A stretch of DNA of 64,000 nt from Lacrimispora amygdalina (GCF_900205965.1 NZ_OAOF01000017.1:62001-126000), one strand, 5' to 3'. Positions 1 through 9,133 are shown, counted from the stretch's first letter. Numbers and translations: made by a program. The notes: generated from the letters alone by a model not told the origin.

Positions 1-2
1 AC

Positions 3-443
3 ATACCTGTCCTTGCTGTTAAAAGAGGGAATCCATTAAAGATAACCAGACTGGCGGATCTGGCGGATAAAGGTGTACGTCTGGTTTTAGGTGATACTAA
101 GTCAACACCTATTGGGAAAATTTCAGACAAGGCACTTACTGATGCAGGTATACTTGATAAAGTAAATGTAATAGCAAGGACAACCACAGCACCGGAAATC
201 TTCAACGCCCTCATCGTAGACGAATGCGATGCCATAATAGTCTGGAAAGAGAATGTGACGGATACGTCGGTGGAAATCGTGGATACGGATGAGATGCAAA
301 AATACATAAAAACCATTCCGGCTGCCTCCCTGTCCTATTGTGATGACGCTCAGGCACTTGCTGCATTTCTTGACTTTCTGGATTCTGATACTTCCCATGC
401 AATCTGGGAAAATTTTGGCTACGAGGTGATAAAAAATGAATAA
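3..443 (+). CDS. modA: Molybdate/tungstate-type ABC substrate-binding protein, C-terminal part
   Basis: The open frame enters from the left edge of the window and ends with TAA at 441-443, leaving about 146 residues, so the signal peptide and N-terminal lobe are missing. The visible part reads as the second lobe of a type II periplasmic-binding fold: PVLAVKRGNP near the start, a conserved GDTKSTPIGK segment, and ALIVDECDAIIVWKENV, as in ModA/WtpA-like proteins. It should capture an oxyanion outside the membrane and deliver it to the permease and ATPase encoded next. The permease TTG start lies 14 bases downstream, indicating one operon. Molybdate versus tungstate cannot be decided from this fragment. 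Confidence 0.75.
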   Translation: MPVLAVKRGNPLKITRLADLADKGVRLVLGDTKSTPIGKISDKALTDAGILDKVNVIARTTTAPEIFNALIVDECDAIIVWKENVTDTSVEIVDTDEMQKYIKTIPAASLSYCDDAQALAAFLDFLDSDTSHAIWENFGYEVIKNE

Positions 444-457
444 CGCGAGGAGATACA

Positions 458-1276
458 TTGAAAGACAGACATTCCTATAATATCTTTGATATTTTATCGA
501 TTATGATAACCGCGGGAATCGTGCTGTTTATTTTATTTGCACTCCTTTCCATTATTATCGGAGGATTCCCTTATTTGAGGGAAGCCCTCTGTTCCGGAGA
601 GGTAAGATTTTCCATCGGATTGAGTATCTATACGGCAAGCATCTCCACCAGTATCTGCGCGATTCTTGCCATTCCATGCGCATATGGCCTAACCAGAACG
701 GCCATGCCGTTTAAAAAGGCATCCCAGATCATAATCGAGATGCCACTGGCCCTTCCCTACCTGGTTCTGGGGCTGTGCCTCCTGGTGGTATTCTCCTCAG
801 AATTCGGAAAGGCTTTAAAGAATCTGGGCTTTAAGGTTGTGTTTGACAGAAAAGGTATTATTCTGGCACAGCTGACGGTTAATCTGCCTTTTGCAGTAAG
901 GCTTATGAAAAATGCTATGTCACAGGTTGATAACAGGCTTGAATTTATTGCCGGTACGCTGGGCGCTGCCCGCTGGGAACGGTTCTACACCATACTTCTT
1001 CCTTTGTGCGGACCATCTATTATCACGATGATTGTGCTTGTCTGGTCCCGTGCGCTTGGAGAGTTTGGAGCAACGCTGATGCTGGTGGGTGTTACGCGAA
1101 TGAAAACAGAGACTCTGCCAGCAAGCATTTATTTAAATATATCTACCGGAGAGAATGGTATGGCAATGGCCTGTGCCATCATATTACTGATAATTTCAGC
1201 AATGTCTCTGGCCGTCACTACCGTCTTTGGAGGAATCTCCAGACATCATACACGGGTAAGGGATGTGAATCAATGA
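458..1276 (+). CDS. modB: Molybdate/tungstate-type ABC transporter permease
   Basis: A 272-residue integral membrane protein that forms the channel of the oxyanion importer. Translation starts at TTG 458, preceded by GAGGAG at 447-452. Hydrophobic helices begin around residue 12, and the cytoplasmic EAA-type loop reads GTLGAARWERFYTILLP (about residues 167-183), which docks the ATPase. ModB/CysT/ThiP-family permeases have this size and loop. The stop codon overlaps the ATPase start (ATGA), so the two are translationally coupled. The family call is firm; the exact anion is inferred from the neighbours. Confidence 0.8.
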   Translation: MKDRHSYNIFDILSIMITAGIVLFILFALLSIIIGGFPYLREALCSGEVRFSIGLSIYTASISTSICAILAIPCAYGLTRTAMPFKKASQIIIEMPLALPYLVLGLCLLVVFSSEFGKALKNLGFKVVFDRKGIILAQLTVNLPFAVRLMKNAMSQVDNRLEFIAGTLGAARWERFYTILLPLCGPSIITMIVLVWSRALGEFGATLMLVGVTRMKTETLPASIYLNISTGENGMAMACAIILLIISAMSLAVTTVFGGISRHHTRVRDVNQ

Positions 1277-2004
1277 TGGTATCAGCAATTGAAGTAAAAA
1301 ATGTTTTCTTAAAAATGGGTGATTTCCAATTAAAAAATATATCCTTTGATGTTCGCCGGAAGGAGATATTCGCAATTCTGGGAAAGACCGGAGCAGGAAA
1401 AACCCTGCTTTTGGAATCGATCGCCGGTTTTTACCGGAACCTGGAAGGGGAGATTTTTCTGGAAGGGAAGAATGTTCTTAAGACTCCTCTGACTGAGCGT
1501 AAAATAGGCTTTGTCTATCAGGATTATGGCCTTTTCCCCCATATGACGGTGAGAAAGAATATCTCTTACGGCTTAAAAATGCAGAGAAAATCTAAAATGG
1601 AGATCGCTAAGAAGGTGGGGCATATGGCTGAGATTATGTCCATATCCCACATACTGGAACAGTATCCGGACACATTAAGCGGAGGAGAAAAGCAGCGTAC
1701 GGCTTTGGCAAGGTCCCTGGTGTTAGACCCTGGTGTTTTACTGTTAGATGAACCTTTCTCCGCGTTAGATCCTGTAACCAAGGCAGGCATGTATCAGGAG
1801 CTTTTAAAAATCAACCAGCAATTTGACTGTGCGATTTTATTTGTTACTCACGACTTTACAGAAGCCCAAAAACTTGCACACAGGGTCGGAATTATGGATA
1901 AAGGCTGTTTAAAAGCGGTGCGTAACAGTGATGAGCTTTTTGATTTCTATGAACATGAAGAATTAAATCATTTTTTTGGTATTATGAAAGGAGCGTGTGT
2001 ATGA
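1273..2004 (+). CDS. modC: Molybdate/tungstate-type ABC transporter ATP-binding protein
   Basis: A 243-residue ATPase that powers the upstream permease. The start is the ATG at 1273 (or the adjacent in-frame ATG at 1276), overlapping the permease stop; a longer upstream frame reads through the permease gene and is not used. Motifs in order are Walker A GKTGAGKT (about residues 37-44), Q-loop VYQDYGLFPHM, signature LSGGEKQR, Walker B VLLLDEP and switch FVTHD. It ends shortly after the nucleotide-binding domain, so it lacks the C-terminal MOP molybdate-binding domain of long ModC proteins. Its stop overlaps the DUF364 start as ATGA. Confidence 0.8.
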   Translation: MMVSAIEVKNVFLKMGDFQLKNISFDVRRKEIFAILGKTGAGKTLLLESIAGFYRNLEGEIFLEGKNVLKTPLTERKIGFVYQDYGLFPHMTVRKNISYGLKMQRKSKMEIAKKVGHMAEIMSISHILEQYPDTLSGGEKQRTALARSLVLDPGVLLLDEPFSALDPVTKAGMYQELLKINQQFDCAILFVTHDFTEAQKLAHRVGIMDKGCLKAVRNSDELFDFYEHEELNHFFGIMKGACV

Positions 2005-2744
2005 ACCAGAAAGAGTTAATGGATTTATTAAAGGATAAGTTTAAGACCCTGGTGGAAGAAAACAGTCTTACTATGGATGAGATACATATTGTGTCAAAGA
2101 GCCTGACTCCGGAAGAAGCAATCGGCAATACCAGGAGAAAGGATTTTCCCATACTCACCGGCAGGGAGGTGATGCTGCAGGCAGAATATCAGGGGGCGAA
2201 AGGACAGGCATTTACTGACGCACCCTCGGAGTTTAAAGGAACTCTTCGTGAAATCCTTGCATTGGATCTGGATAAGGATCTTCACAGCCGGGGCCTTTTT
2301 ATTGCATCTTTGAATGCAGTTATGGCGAAAATAGGGCTGATTGAACATACGGTTCATTGCCGTACAGAAGAACCGGAAAACTGTGCTGGAGAAATACTTG
2401 ATATTGTAAAAAGAGATTATAAAGATAGGAAAATAGCACTGATCGGATATCAGCCATCTATTCTGGAAGCATTATCTAAGGACTTTACAGTACGTGTCCT
2501 TGATTTAAATCCGAAAAATGTGGGACAGACCCGGTACGGGATAAAAGTGGAACACGGAATTGATGATTATAAAGAAGTTGTGCTTGACTGGTCAGATGTG
2601 GTACTGTGTACAGGAAGTACGCTGTGTAACGGAACGATAGTGCAGTATTTTGATATTGGAAAAGAAGTAATATTTTTTGGGATAACAGTTGCAGGGGCTG
2701 CAAAACTTCTGGGTTTAAAACGGTTATGCCCATGCTCTGCTTAA
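2001..2744 (+). CDS. DUF4213/DUF364 (putative heavy-metal chelation) protein
   Basis: About 247 residues. I place the start at ATG 2001, seven bases after AAAGGAG (1987-1993); an in-frame GTG at 1995 sits too close. The N-terminal half (about 1-115) resembles the DUF4213 enolase-N-like region, and the C-terminal half (about 120-247) is a Rossmann-like DUF364 domain with IALIGYQPSI, VRVLDLNP and VVLCTGSTLCNGT segments. DUF364 proteins are annotated as putative heavy-metal chelators, but no biochemical role is firmly known to me. The ATGA overlap with the ATPase gene implies co-production with the oxyanion importer, suggesting a role in handling or sensing the imported metal. Confidence 0.7.
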   Translation: MNQKELMDLLKDKFKTLVEENSLTMDEIHIVSKSLTPEEAIGNTRRKDFPILTGREVMLQAEYQGAKGQAFTDAPSEFKGTLREILALDLDKDLHSRGLFIASLNAVMAKIGLIEHTVHCRTEEPENCAGEILDIVKRDYKDRKIALIGYQPSILEALSKDFTVRVLDLNPKNVGQTRYGIKVEHGIDDYKEVVLDWSDVVLCTGSTLCNGTIVQYFDIGKEVIFFGITVAGAAKLLGLKRLCPCSA

Positions 2745-2824
2745 TGCTGGCTGTTGCTTTATGGTAAAATAAATGATAAATTAATTACTGTAAAGAACGA
2801 TAAATTCTGAAAAGTGAGGGAAAG

Positions 2825-3028
2825 ATGAGCAAATACAATGCCTTATGGGAATATGTAAAAATGAATGGCACTCCGTCATTTAAACTGACTTTTGATGAAA
2901 TTGGTGAGATTGCGGGAATACCTCTGGATCACTCTTTTTTGACATACAAGAAAGAGTTGGCGGAATATGGATATCAGGTAGGTAAGATTTCCATGAAGGA
3001 AAAGACTGTTATTTTTAATCGTTTATAA
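2825..3028 (+). CDS. Small conserved protein of unknown function (67 aa)
   Basis: A 67-residue protein starting at ATG 2825, preceded by GTGAGGGAAAG. It is charged, with a KLTFDEIGEIAGIPLDHSFL core and a C-terminal strand-like VGKISMKEKTVIFNRL. The sequence looks like the small DUF7662-type family (a short alpha/beta, possibly wHTH-like fold), recalled from general knowledge and not confirmed. It has no signal peptide, membrane helix or cysteine. It sits alone between the mod genes and a clear terminator at 3046-3072, so it is probably a single-gene unit or the tail of the mod operon. No function can be assigned. Confidence 0.6.
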   Translation: MSKYNALWEYVKMNGTPSFKLTFDEIGEIAGIPLDHSFLTYKKELAEYGYQVGKISMKEKTVIFNRL

Positions 3029-3045
3029 ACTGGACTGATTAAGAG

Positions 3046-3072
3046 ACCTGAGCGGAATGCTCAGGTTTTTTT
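3046..3072 (+). terminator. Rho-independent terminator after the 67-aa gene
   Basis: A perfect 8-bp stem (ACCTGAGC at 3046-3053 with GCTCAGGT at 3059-3066) around a GGAAT loop is followed by a run of T residues. It closes the unit ending at 3028. Confidence 0.85.
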
Positions 3073-3120
3073 GTCCTGGGCAGAATGATACAAAACAGAA
3101 AATATATCCCCTCCCATGGC

Positions 3121-3149
3121 TTGTGAGCAAAGGAGTATTAAAGTATAAT
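3121..3149 (+). promoter_or_regulatory. Predicted sigma-A promoter of the methyltransferase/ABC operon
   Basis: TTGTGA at 3121-3126 and TATAAT at 3144-3149 are separated by 17 bases. The gene that follows starts at 3188 with GGGGAG at 3174-3179 as its ribosome binding site. Confidence 0.6.
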
Positions 3150-3187
3150 ACAAAACAATATACAGACAGGATTGGGGAGCAGAATGA

Positions 3188-3922
3188 ATGAACAGAGATG
3201 AAAGACAAAAACCCTGGGGTGATGGGGAAGACTATAACCGTTACATAATTTCAGAGCTGTCATCCTTCCGTAAAGATGCCTGGAAAAGGCAGATTGGGGA
3301 ACACCTGGAAGGAAGAAAAGGATTAAGAATTTTAGATGCAGGTACAGGACCAGGCTTTTTTGCATGTATTCTTTCAGAAGAAGGGCAACGGGTAACGGCA
3401 ATTGATTACTCGGATGCAATGATTGCCTGTGCCAGAGACAATGCTGGGAAACTGGGCGTCTCGGCAGAATTTAAAAAGATGGATCTCAACCAGCTGGAAT
3501 TTCAGGATGAAGAATTTGATGTGATAGTGACCAGAAATGTTACATGGACCCTGGAATATCCGCAACAGGTCTACAGTGAATGGAAGAGAATTCTAAAAAA
3601 GAATGGTCTGCTGCTGATCTATGATGCCAACTGGCATCTCCATTTTTTTGATGAAGACAAGCTGAAACGTGTCAGAGAGAGGGAAGAACGGTATTTTCGC
3701 AGATATGGGAAGAAAGAGATTGTAGCAGTTAAAAACATGGAGTTTTTTGCATCAGCTCCTTTGACCAGTACGCTGCGGCCTGAATGGGATAAAGAGATTT
3801 TAAAAAACTATGGTATGAGTGTACAGATACAGACCGACATTGGCGAAAATATTTATGAGGAATGGGAAAAAGATCTTTATGGAGAATCTCCATTGTTCGA
3901 GATCTGTGCCAGGAAATTGTGA
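3188..3922 (+). CDS. Class I SAM-dependent methyltransferase (copy 1, beside Dpp/Nik-type importer)
   Basis: A 244-residue soluble methyltransferase. Motif I, the SAM-binding loop, reads LDAGTGPGFF (about residues 49-58), followed by acidic VTAIDYS and the motif-IV region DVIVTRNVTWTL. It is a clear paralogue of the protein at 9134-9877: both share RKGL(R/K)ILD, IVTRNVxWTL and the overall length. The two genes bracket a five-gene oligopeptide/nickel-type ABC importer, so the methylated substrate may be the imported compound or a metal-binding small molecule. The substrate cannot be read from the sequence; Methyltransf_11/25 is the best fold-level description. Confidence 0.8.
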   Translation: MNRDERQKPWGDGEDYNRYIISELSSFRKDAWKRQIGEHLEGRKGLRILDAGTGPGFFACILSEEGQRVTAIDYSDAMIACARDNAGKLGVSAEFKKMDLNQLEFQDEEFDVIVTRNVTWTLEYPQQVYSEWKRILKKNGLLLIYDANWHLHFFDEDKLKRVREREERYFRRYGKKEIVAVKNMEFFASAPLTSTLRPEWDKEILKNYGMSVQIQTDIGENIYEEWEKDLYGESPLFEICARKL

Positions 3923-3963
3923 TTAAGAAATCATTAATTAGCAAATGAAGGGAATAGAGAAAG

Positions 3964-4899
3964 GTGACGAAGAGGAAGACAGCCGGGCGTTTATTGCAGT
4001 TTATCATCGTATTGTTTGGAATCAGCTTTTTAACATTCTGCCTTATTTATCTTGCACCCGGTGATCCGGTTAAAGCAATGTATGCAGCCAATGGAAGCGT
4101 ACCCAGTGAAGAGGTGCTTAAGGCAATGCGGGAGAAGATGGGATTAAATGATCCTTTTCTGATGCAGTATTTTAACTGGCTTTTTAATTGCCTGCATGGA
4201 GATTTTGGAACTTCTTACTCACTGAACAAACCGGTGGTAACTGTACTGTTACAGAGACTTTGGCCAACGTTAAAACTCACACTGTTTTCCATGATTCTTA
4301 TGCTTGCGGTTTCCGTCCCCTTTGGAGTCATTTCAGCAGTGAAGCGTAATAAAGCGGCAGATTATATCATACGCGTTTTTTCGTTTGCTGGTATATCTCT
4401 GCCAGGCTTCTGGCTTGGAGTTATGCTGATTTATATTGTTGCTCTGAAATTAAAGCTTCTGCCGGTCATATCCAATGATACTGGAATTAAGAAACTGATT
4501 CTGCCTGCTGTCACACTTGCGTTTTCCATGGCAGCAAAATATACCAGGCAGGTTCGAGCCGCAGTGTTGGAAGAATTACATAAGGATTATGTTGTAGGAG
4601 CCAGGACAAGAGGAATAAAGGAGAGTACAGTTTACTGGGCACATGTTTTTCCCAATGCACTTCTTCCTTTAGTGACATTAGCCGGCCTGTCCTTAGGATC
4701 GCTTCTTGGAGGAACAGCGGTTGTAGAAGTCATCTTTTCTTATCCGGGATTAGGCAGCCTTGCCGTATCAGCGGTCGCAGCCAGAGATTACCCGCTGATT
4801 CAGGGATATGTTCTCTGGACAGCTTTGATCTATATGTCGGTCAATCTGGCTATTGATTTATTATACGGAATATTAGATCCGAGAACGAAAGAGAGGTGA
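3964..4899 (+). CDS. Dpp/Nik-type ABC transporter permease 1
   Basis: A 311-residue DppB/NikB-like permease starting at GTG 3964. The N-terminal membrane helix (about residues 9-31) leads into IYLAPGDPVKAM, typical of this subfamily. The EAA loop lies around ARTRGIKESTVYWAHVFPN, and the C-terminus ends in LYGILDPRTK, the usual end of DppB/OppB proteins. It pairs with the next permease, whose start overlaps its stop. Substrate class is dipeptide, oligopeptide or nickel-chelate; the sequence alone does not separate these. Confidence 0.85.
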   Translation: MTKRKTAGRLLQFIIVLFGISFLTFCLIYLAPGDPVKAMYAANGSVPSEEVLKAMREKMGLNDPFLMQYFNWLFNCLHGDFGTSYSLNKPVVTVLLQRLWPTLKLTLFSMILMLAVSVPFGVISAVKRNKAADYIIRVFSFAGISLPGFWLGVMLIYIVALKLKLLPVISNDTGIKKLILPAVTLAFSMAAKYTRQVRAAVLEELHKDYVVGARTRGIKESTVYWAHVFPNALLPLVTLAGLSLGSLLGGTAVVEVIFSYPGLGSLAVSAVAARDYPLIQGYVLWTALIYMSVNLAIDLLYGILDPRTKER

Positions 4900-5732
4900 T
4901 GGCAGTGGGGCAAATAGTTGGATTCTGCAAAAAACATAAACAGTTCACGGCCTTTTTCATTTTATCTTTGTTCATTGCTGCAGTTGCAGTTTGCGCACCT
5001 TTTATTGCAACACATGATCCATATGAGGCTGTGATATCCAATGTGGAACAGCCGCCTGATGCAAATCACTGGTTCGGAACGGATAAACTGGGACGTGATC
5101 TGTTTTCCCGCGTTATTTATGGAACACGTACATCTCTGGCATCGTCAATGTTATTGGTATTTGTCACATTTTTTGTTGGTTCGTCGCTGGGCATTCTCGC
5201 AGGTTATTTCGGCGGACTGGCTGATTCTGTCATTATGAGAATTTCCGATATGATGATATCATTTCCCGGCCTTGTGCTTGCAATTGCAATTGCGGGAATT
5301 CTTGGATCCAGTCTTATGAATGCAGTGATTGCGATCGTAGCTGTCAGTTGGACGAAGTATGCACGTCTTGCCCGGAGCATGGTGCTGAGAATAAAGAATA
5401 AGGACTATATGTCGGCAGCGGTACTGACAGGCTCAAGGACCGGATATATTTTAAGAAAATATATACTTAAGATGACAATGCCGATTCTGATTGTTACGGC
5501 AGCCACAGATATGGGCTCTATGATGCTTGAGCTGGCTGCGCTTTCATTCCTTGGATTTGGAGCACAGCCCCCAACCCCTGAATGGGGTCAGATGTTAAAT
5601 GAAGGGCGTGCCTATCTGCAGAATTCCCCATGGATGATGTTTTTTCCAGGACTTGCCATATTTATTGTTGTGGCAATCTTTAATTTGATGGGAGATAGTC
5701 TGAGGGACATTCTTGATACGGGTAATGATTGA
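4896..5732 (+). CDS. Dpp/Nik-type ABC transporter permease 2
   Basis: A 278-residue DppC/NikC-like permease. It starts at GTG 4896 or the adjacent ATG 4899, overlapping the first permease stop. After one N-terminal helix comes the family hallmark HWFGTDKLGRDLFSRVIYGTR (about residues 59-79), then the core helices and an EAA-type loop around residues 167-190. The end, NLMGDSLRDILD, is characteristic of OppC/DppC. It forms the heterodimeric channel with the preceding protein. Confidence 0.87.
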   Translation: MMAVGQIVGFCKKHKQFTAFFILSLFIAAVAVCAPFIATHDPYEAVISNVEQPPDANHWFGTDKLGRDLFSRVIYGTRTSLASSMLLVFVTFFVGSSLGILAGYFGGLADSVIMRISDMMISFPGLVLAIAIAGILGSSLMNAVIAIVAVSWTKYARLARSMVLRIKNKDYMSAAVLTGSRTGYILRKYILKMTMPILIVTAATDMGSMMLELAALSFLGFGAQPPTPEWGQMLNEGRAYLQNSPWMMFFPGLAIFIVVAIFNLMGDSLRDILDTGND

Positions 5733-5758
5733 ATATAGTCTGGCAGCAGGAGGAAGTA

Positions 5759-6547
5759 ATGCTGGAAATAAAAAATATTACGGTTCGATATAAGAATAGT
5801 GACAAGCCTGCAGTGGAGAATTTCTCTCTGAATATAAAGCAGGGGGAAATCTGCTGTCTGGTTGGGGAGAGCGGAAGCGGTAAAACCTCTGTTATCCGGG
5901 CTGTACTTGGAAATCTGCCGGGACAGGGAACTGTGACGCAAGGGGACATTTTATTTGAGGGACAATCTCTTTTAGACAATACGGGTAATGATTGGAGGCG
6001 GATCCGTGGTACTGAAATTTCAATGATCTTTCAGGATTCAGGGGCAATGATGAATCCGGTACGGACAATTGGATCTCAGTTTGTTGAATATATCCGTGAA
6101 CATGGTGCTTATACCAGAAGAGAAGCATGGAAAAAAGGCGTGCAGATGCTTAAGAACGTACGGCTGCCTGATGGGGAGCATATTATGAACCGCTATCCGT
6201 TTCAGCTTTCAGGTGGTATGAAACAGCGTGTTGGTATTGCATTTGCCATGTTCTTTAGACCAAAGCTGCTGCTTGCAGATGAACCCACCAGTGCATTAGA
6301 TGTGACTACCCAGGCTCAGATTGTGGGGGAGATGATGAAGCTGAGAGAAGATTATGGTACAGGTATTATTATGATAACACATAACCTGGCTCTGGCAGCA
6401 TACATGTCTGATCGTATTCTGATCATGAAGGATGGGAGGGTGACAGACAGCGGTAACCGGGACCATATTTTGCATCATTCCCAGGCGGATTATACGAAAA
6501 AGCTTTTAGCTGCAGTGCCGCCGGCAGGAGGCAGTTACCATGTATGA
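5759..6547 (+). CDS. Dpp/Nik-type ABC transporter ATP-binding protein 1
   Basis: A 262-residue DppD/NikD-like ATPase. I choose ATG 5759, five bases after AGGAGG at 5748-5753; a longer frame begins inside the permease gene. Motifs: Walker A GESGSGKT (near residue 37), Q-loop MIFQDSGAMMNP, signature LSGGMKQR, Walker B LLLADEPTSALD and H-loop MITHN. It lacks the long C-terminal cysteine-bearing extension of full DppD proteins, so it is close to the shorter NikD form. The stop overlaps the next ATPase start by 8 bases. Confidence 0.85.
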   Translation: MLEIKNITVRYKNSDKPAVENFSLNIKQGEICCLVGESGSGKTSVIRAVLGNLPGQGTVTQGDILFEGQSLLDNTGNDWRRIRGTEISMIFQDSGAMMNPVRTIGSQFVEYIREHGAYTRREAWKKGVQMLKNVRLPDGEHIMNRYPFQLSGGMKQRVGIAFAMFFRPKLLLADEPTSALDVTTQAQIVGEMMKLREDYGTGIIMITHNLALAAYMSDRILIMKDGRVTDSGNRDHILHHSQADYTKKLLAAVPPAGGSYHV

Positions 6548-7526
6548 GAAGGAAAAACGGATCCTTGAAGCAAAGCATGTCACAAAAAGATTCCAGCTTT
6601 CCGGAAACAGGATTTTGACTGCATGTGAGGATGTCAGTCTTAATTTTTATAAGAACCATACTCTTGGAATCGTGGGAGAGAGCGGATGTGGAAAAAGCAC
6701 TTTTGCGCGAATGGCAGTGGGCCTTGAAAAACCGGATTCCGGGGAAATTTTCTTTCGTGGAAGAAATGTGCTGGAAATAAAAGGCGAGGAGCTGCGCTTA
6801 AGCCGGAGAAATATTCAGATGATATTCCAGGATCCATCAGAAGCATTTAATCCCAGGATGAAATTGAAAGAAATTATATGTGAACCGCTGCTTAACTTCA
6901 GGTTAATTAATAGAAAACAAATGGATTCAAAAGCAAGGGAGCTTCTAGAAATGGTTGAACTTCCGGGAAGCTTTGCAGAACGTTTTCCTCACGATATGAG
7001 CGGAGGACAGCGCCAGCGTATAGGGATAGCAAGAGCCCTTGCACTGGAACCGGAAGTAATTATCTGTGATGAAATAACATCAGCACTGGATGTCTCTGCG
7101 CAGAAAGCGATTGTGGAACTGCTTATAAATCTGCAGAACAAAAAACAAGTATCCATAGGATTTATCACTCATGATCTGGCATTGGTACAGCAATTTGCGC
7201 ATCAGGTGGCAGTCATGTATCTGGGTAATATTGTAGAGATTATCAATGGGAACGAAGTCAGTGTTAATGCCAGACACCCATATACAAAGGAATTACTGGA
7301 TTCCATCTTTGACGTGCATATGGATTTTTCAAAGAAAATAGTGAGTATTGAAAGTGAAGTACCCAGCCCTTTGAATGTACCGGAAGGATGTCCATTCAGA
7401 AATCGATGCAATGCTTGCAGAAAGGTTTGTGAGACAGAGAAACCAGTCTTAAAGGAAATAGAGCCATATCACCTGGTAGCCTGTCATCAATATAATGACT
7501 CGTTTTACATAGGAGGCTGTTTATGA
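6540..7526 (+). CDS. Dpp/Nik-type ABC transporter ATP-binding protein 2
   Basis: A 328-residue DppF/OppF-like ATPase starting at ATG 6540 behind GGAGGCAGTTACC. Walker A is GESGCGKST, the signature is MSGGQRQR, Walker B IICDEITSALD and the switch ITHD. The C-terminal oligo_HPY segment carries CPFRNRCNACRKVCE, four cysteines that in this family can hold an iron-sulfur cluster or metal. It forms the ATPase pair with the preceding protein. The start of the binding-protein gene overlaps its end (ATGA). Confidence 0.87.
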   Translation: MYEKEKRILEAKHVTKRFQLSGNRILTACEDVSLNFYKNHTLGIVGESGCGKSTFARMAVGLEKPDSGEIFFRGRNVLEIKGEELRLSRRNIQMIFQDPSEAFNPRMKLKEIICEPLLNFRLINRKQMDSKARELLEMVELPGSFAERFPHDMSGGQRQRIGIARALALEPEVIICDEITSALDVSAQKAIVELLINLQNKKQVSIGFITHDLALVQQFAHQVAVMYLGNIVEIINGNEVSVNARHPYTKELLDSIFDVHMDFSKKIVSIESEVPSPLNVPEGCPFRNRCNACRKVCETEKPVLKEIEPYHLVACHQYNDSFYIGGCL

Positions 7527-9109
7527 AAATAAAAGTTAAAAAAATAATTGCAGTGTTTATATCCGCAGCTGTGTGCGGTATTTTACTGTCCGGGTGCGGA
7601 GCGTCCTCAAATGCAAAGACATCAGCCGGCGCAGCAGAAGGCAAGAAGACGCTGGTAATCGGAAGTGCCCAGTCTGCCGGAACATTGGACCCTATTCAGG
7701 CATATAACGGGTGGTATCCGATCCGCTATGGCATATGTCAGACATTAACAAAAATGAATGATGATTATTCCATAACCGGATGGCTTGCAGAGGACGGTTA
7801 TACCTCCAATGATGACAATACGGTATGGACGTTTACCATAAAGGACAAGGTGACATTTTCTAATGGAAACAAACTGGACGCAGAGGCAGTAAAAAAATCT
7901 CTGGAGAATGTTTTTGAGAATGGGGAAAGAGGTGAGGAATATTTTACGCCTGCTTCTATAAAAGCGGATGGTCAGAAACTGGTTATTACTACGGAAAAGC
8001 CAGAACCCATTTTGCCAAACAAACTGGCTGATCCGTTGTTTGGTATCATAGACACTTCTGTTGATAACAGTAAAATCGCTGATAATGGACCAATCGGAAC
8101 CGGTCCGTTTGTATGTGAATCCTTTGATTTAGCAACAAAGAAATGTGTGGTGGTTAAGAATGAAAATTACTGGAATGGTGAAGTGAAGACAGACCGGATT
8201 GAATTTATCTATTCCGAGGATCAGTCCACAATCAGTATGGGACTTCAGTCAGGTGATTTCGATGCGGTATATAATGTCAGCATGAATGATATAGGTACGT
8301 TTGAAAAAAACAGTGACTTTAAGATTAAAACAAACCCCAGCGGACGTACAACCATTGGTTTTATGAATCAGAACGGACAGCTGGGTGACAAGGTGCTTCG
8401 TGAAGCAATTCTTCAAATGCAGGATAAAGATTCTTACTGTAAAAATCTGCTGAAAAATCAGTATGTTCCAGGTAAAACTCTTATAACTTCCGCAACCGAT
8501 TATGGATATGATACTCTGACGGATCCCAACGTATACAATCCTGACAATGCCAAGAAATTACTGGATGACGCAGGATTTGCAGATACTGACGGAGACGGTT
8601 TCCGGGAAACACCGTCTGGTGAACCATTAAATCTTCGGTTTGTATATTATACCGGACGTCCGGAACAGCAGATCGTTGTTGAGGCAGCCCAGGCAGCACT
8701 GGCCACTGTGGGAATCAAAGTTACACTAAAAGTGCACGATACCCAGACTGTTATGGACATGCTAAAGACTGGTGATTATGATTTGCTTTGTATGAGCATT
8801 AACATTATGAACTGCGGTGATCCGGAAAACCAGATCAATACATACTTTAAAGCGGGTGGTACTTATAATGCAACAGGATATAACAATGAGGAGTTCAATG
8901 CTCTTATGGATCAGGTACACGTGGCCGCAGATCCCGAACTGAGAAAAGATCTGACCAGACAGGCAGAGCAGATACTACTTAATGATGCTGCGGCGATTTA
9001 TTTTTGCTATCCGGTTATGAACTTTGTTATGAAGAATCAAGTTGATGGAATTGATTCTACCCCTGCGGATTTTTACTGGGTTGATGAAAATACATCTGTT
9101 AATAATTGA
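7523..9109 (+). CDS. Family 5 extracellular solute-binding lipoprotein (Dpp/Nik-type)
   Basis: A 528-residue SBP_bac_5 protein. It has a lipoprotein signal with lipobox LLSGC (Cys about residue 25), so it should be anchored outside the membrane by diacylglycerol. The mature part begins with a variable linker, then LVIGSAQSAGTLDPI, the usual start of the family, and includes GPIGTGPFVCESF and ADNGP signatures. It delivers substrate to the permeases encoded immediately upstream; the AGGAGG site and ATGA overlap show coupling. Nickel or opine-like metallophore binding is possible given the context, but no metal-ligand residues can be assigned. Confidence 0.85.
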   Translation: MKIKVKKIIAVFISAAVCGILLSGCGASSNAKTSAGAAEGKKTLVIGSAQSAGTLDPIQAYNGWYPIRYGICQTLTKMNDDYSITGWLAEDGYTSNDDNTVWTFTIKDKVTFSNGNKLDAEAVKKSLENVFENGERGEEYFTPASIKADGQKLVITTEKPEPILPNKLADPLFGIIDTSVDNSKIADNGPIGTGPFVCESFDLATKKCVVVKNENYWNGEVKTDRIEFIYSEDQSTISMGLQSGDFDAVYNVSMNDIGTFEKNSDFKIKTNPSGRTTIGFMNQNGQLGDKVLREAILQMQDKDSYCKNLLKNQYVPGKTLITSATDYGYDTLTDPNVYNPDNAKKLLDDAGFADTDGDGFRETPSGEPLNLRFVYYTGRPEQQIVVEAAQAALATVGIKVTLKVHDTQTVMDMLKTGDYDLLCMSINIMNCGDPENQINTYFKAGGTYNATGYNNEEFNALMDQVHVAADPELRKDLTRQAEQILLNDAAAIYFCYPVMNFVMKNQVDGIDSTPADFYWVDENTSVNN

Positions 9110-9133
9110 CACGCATCGGAGGAAAGGGCACTT

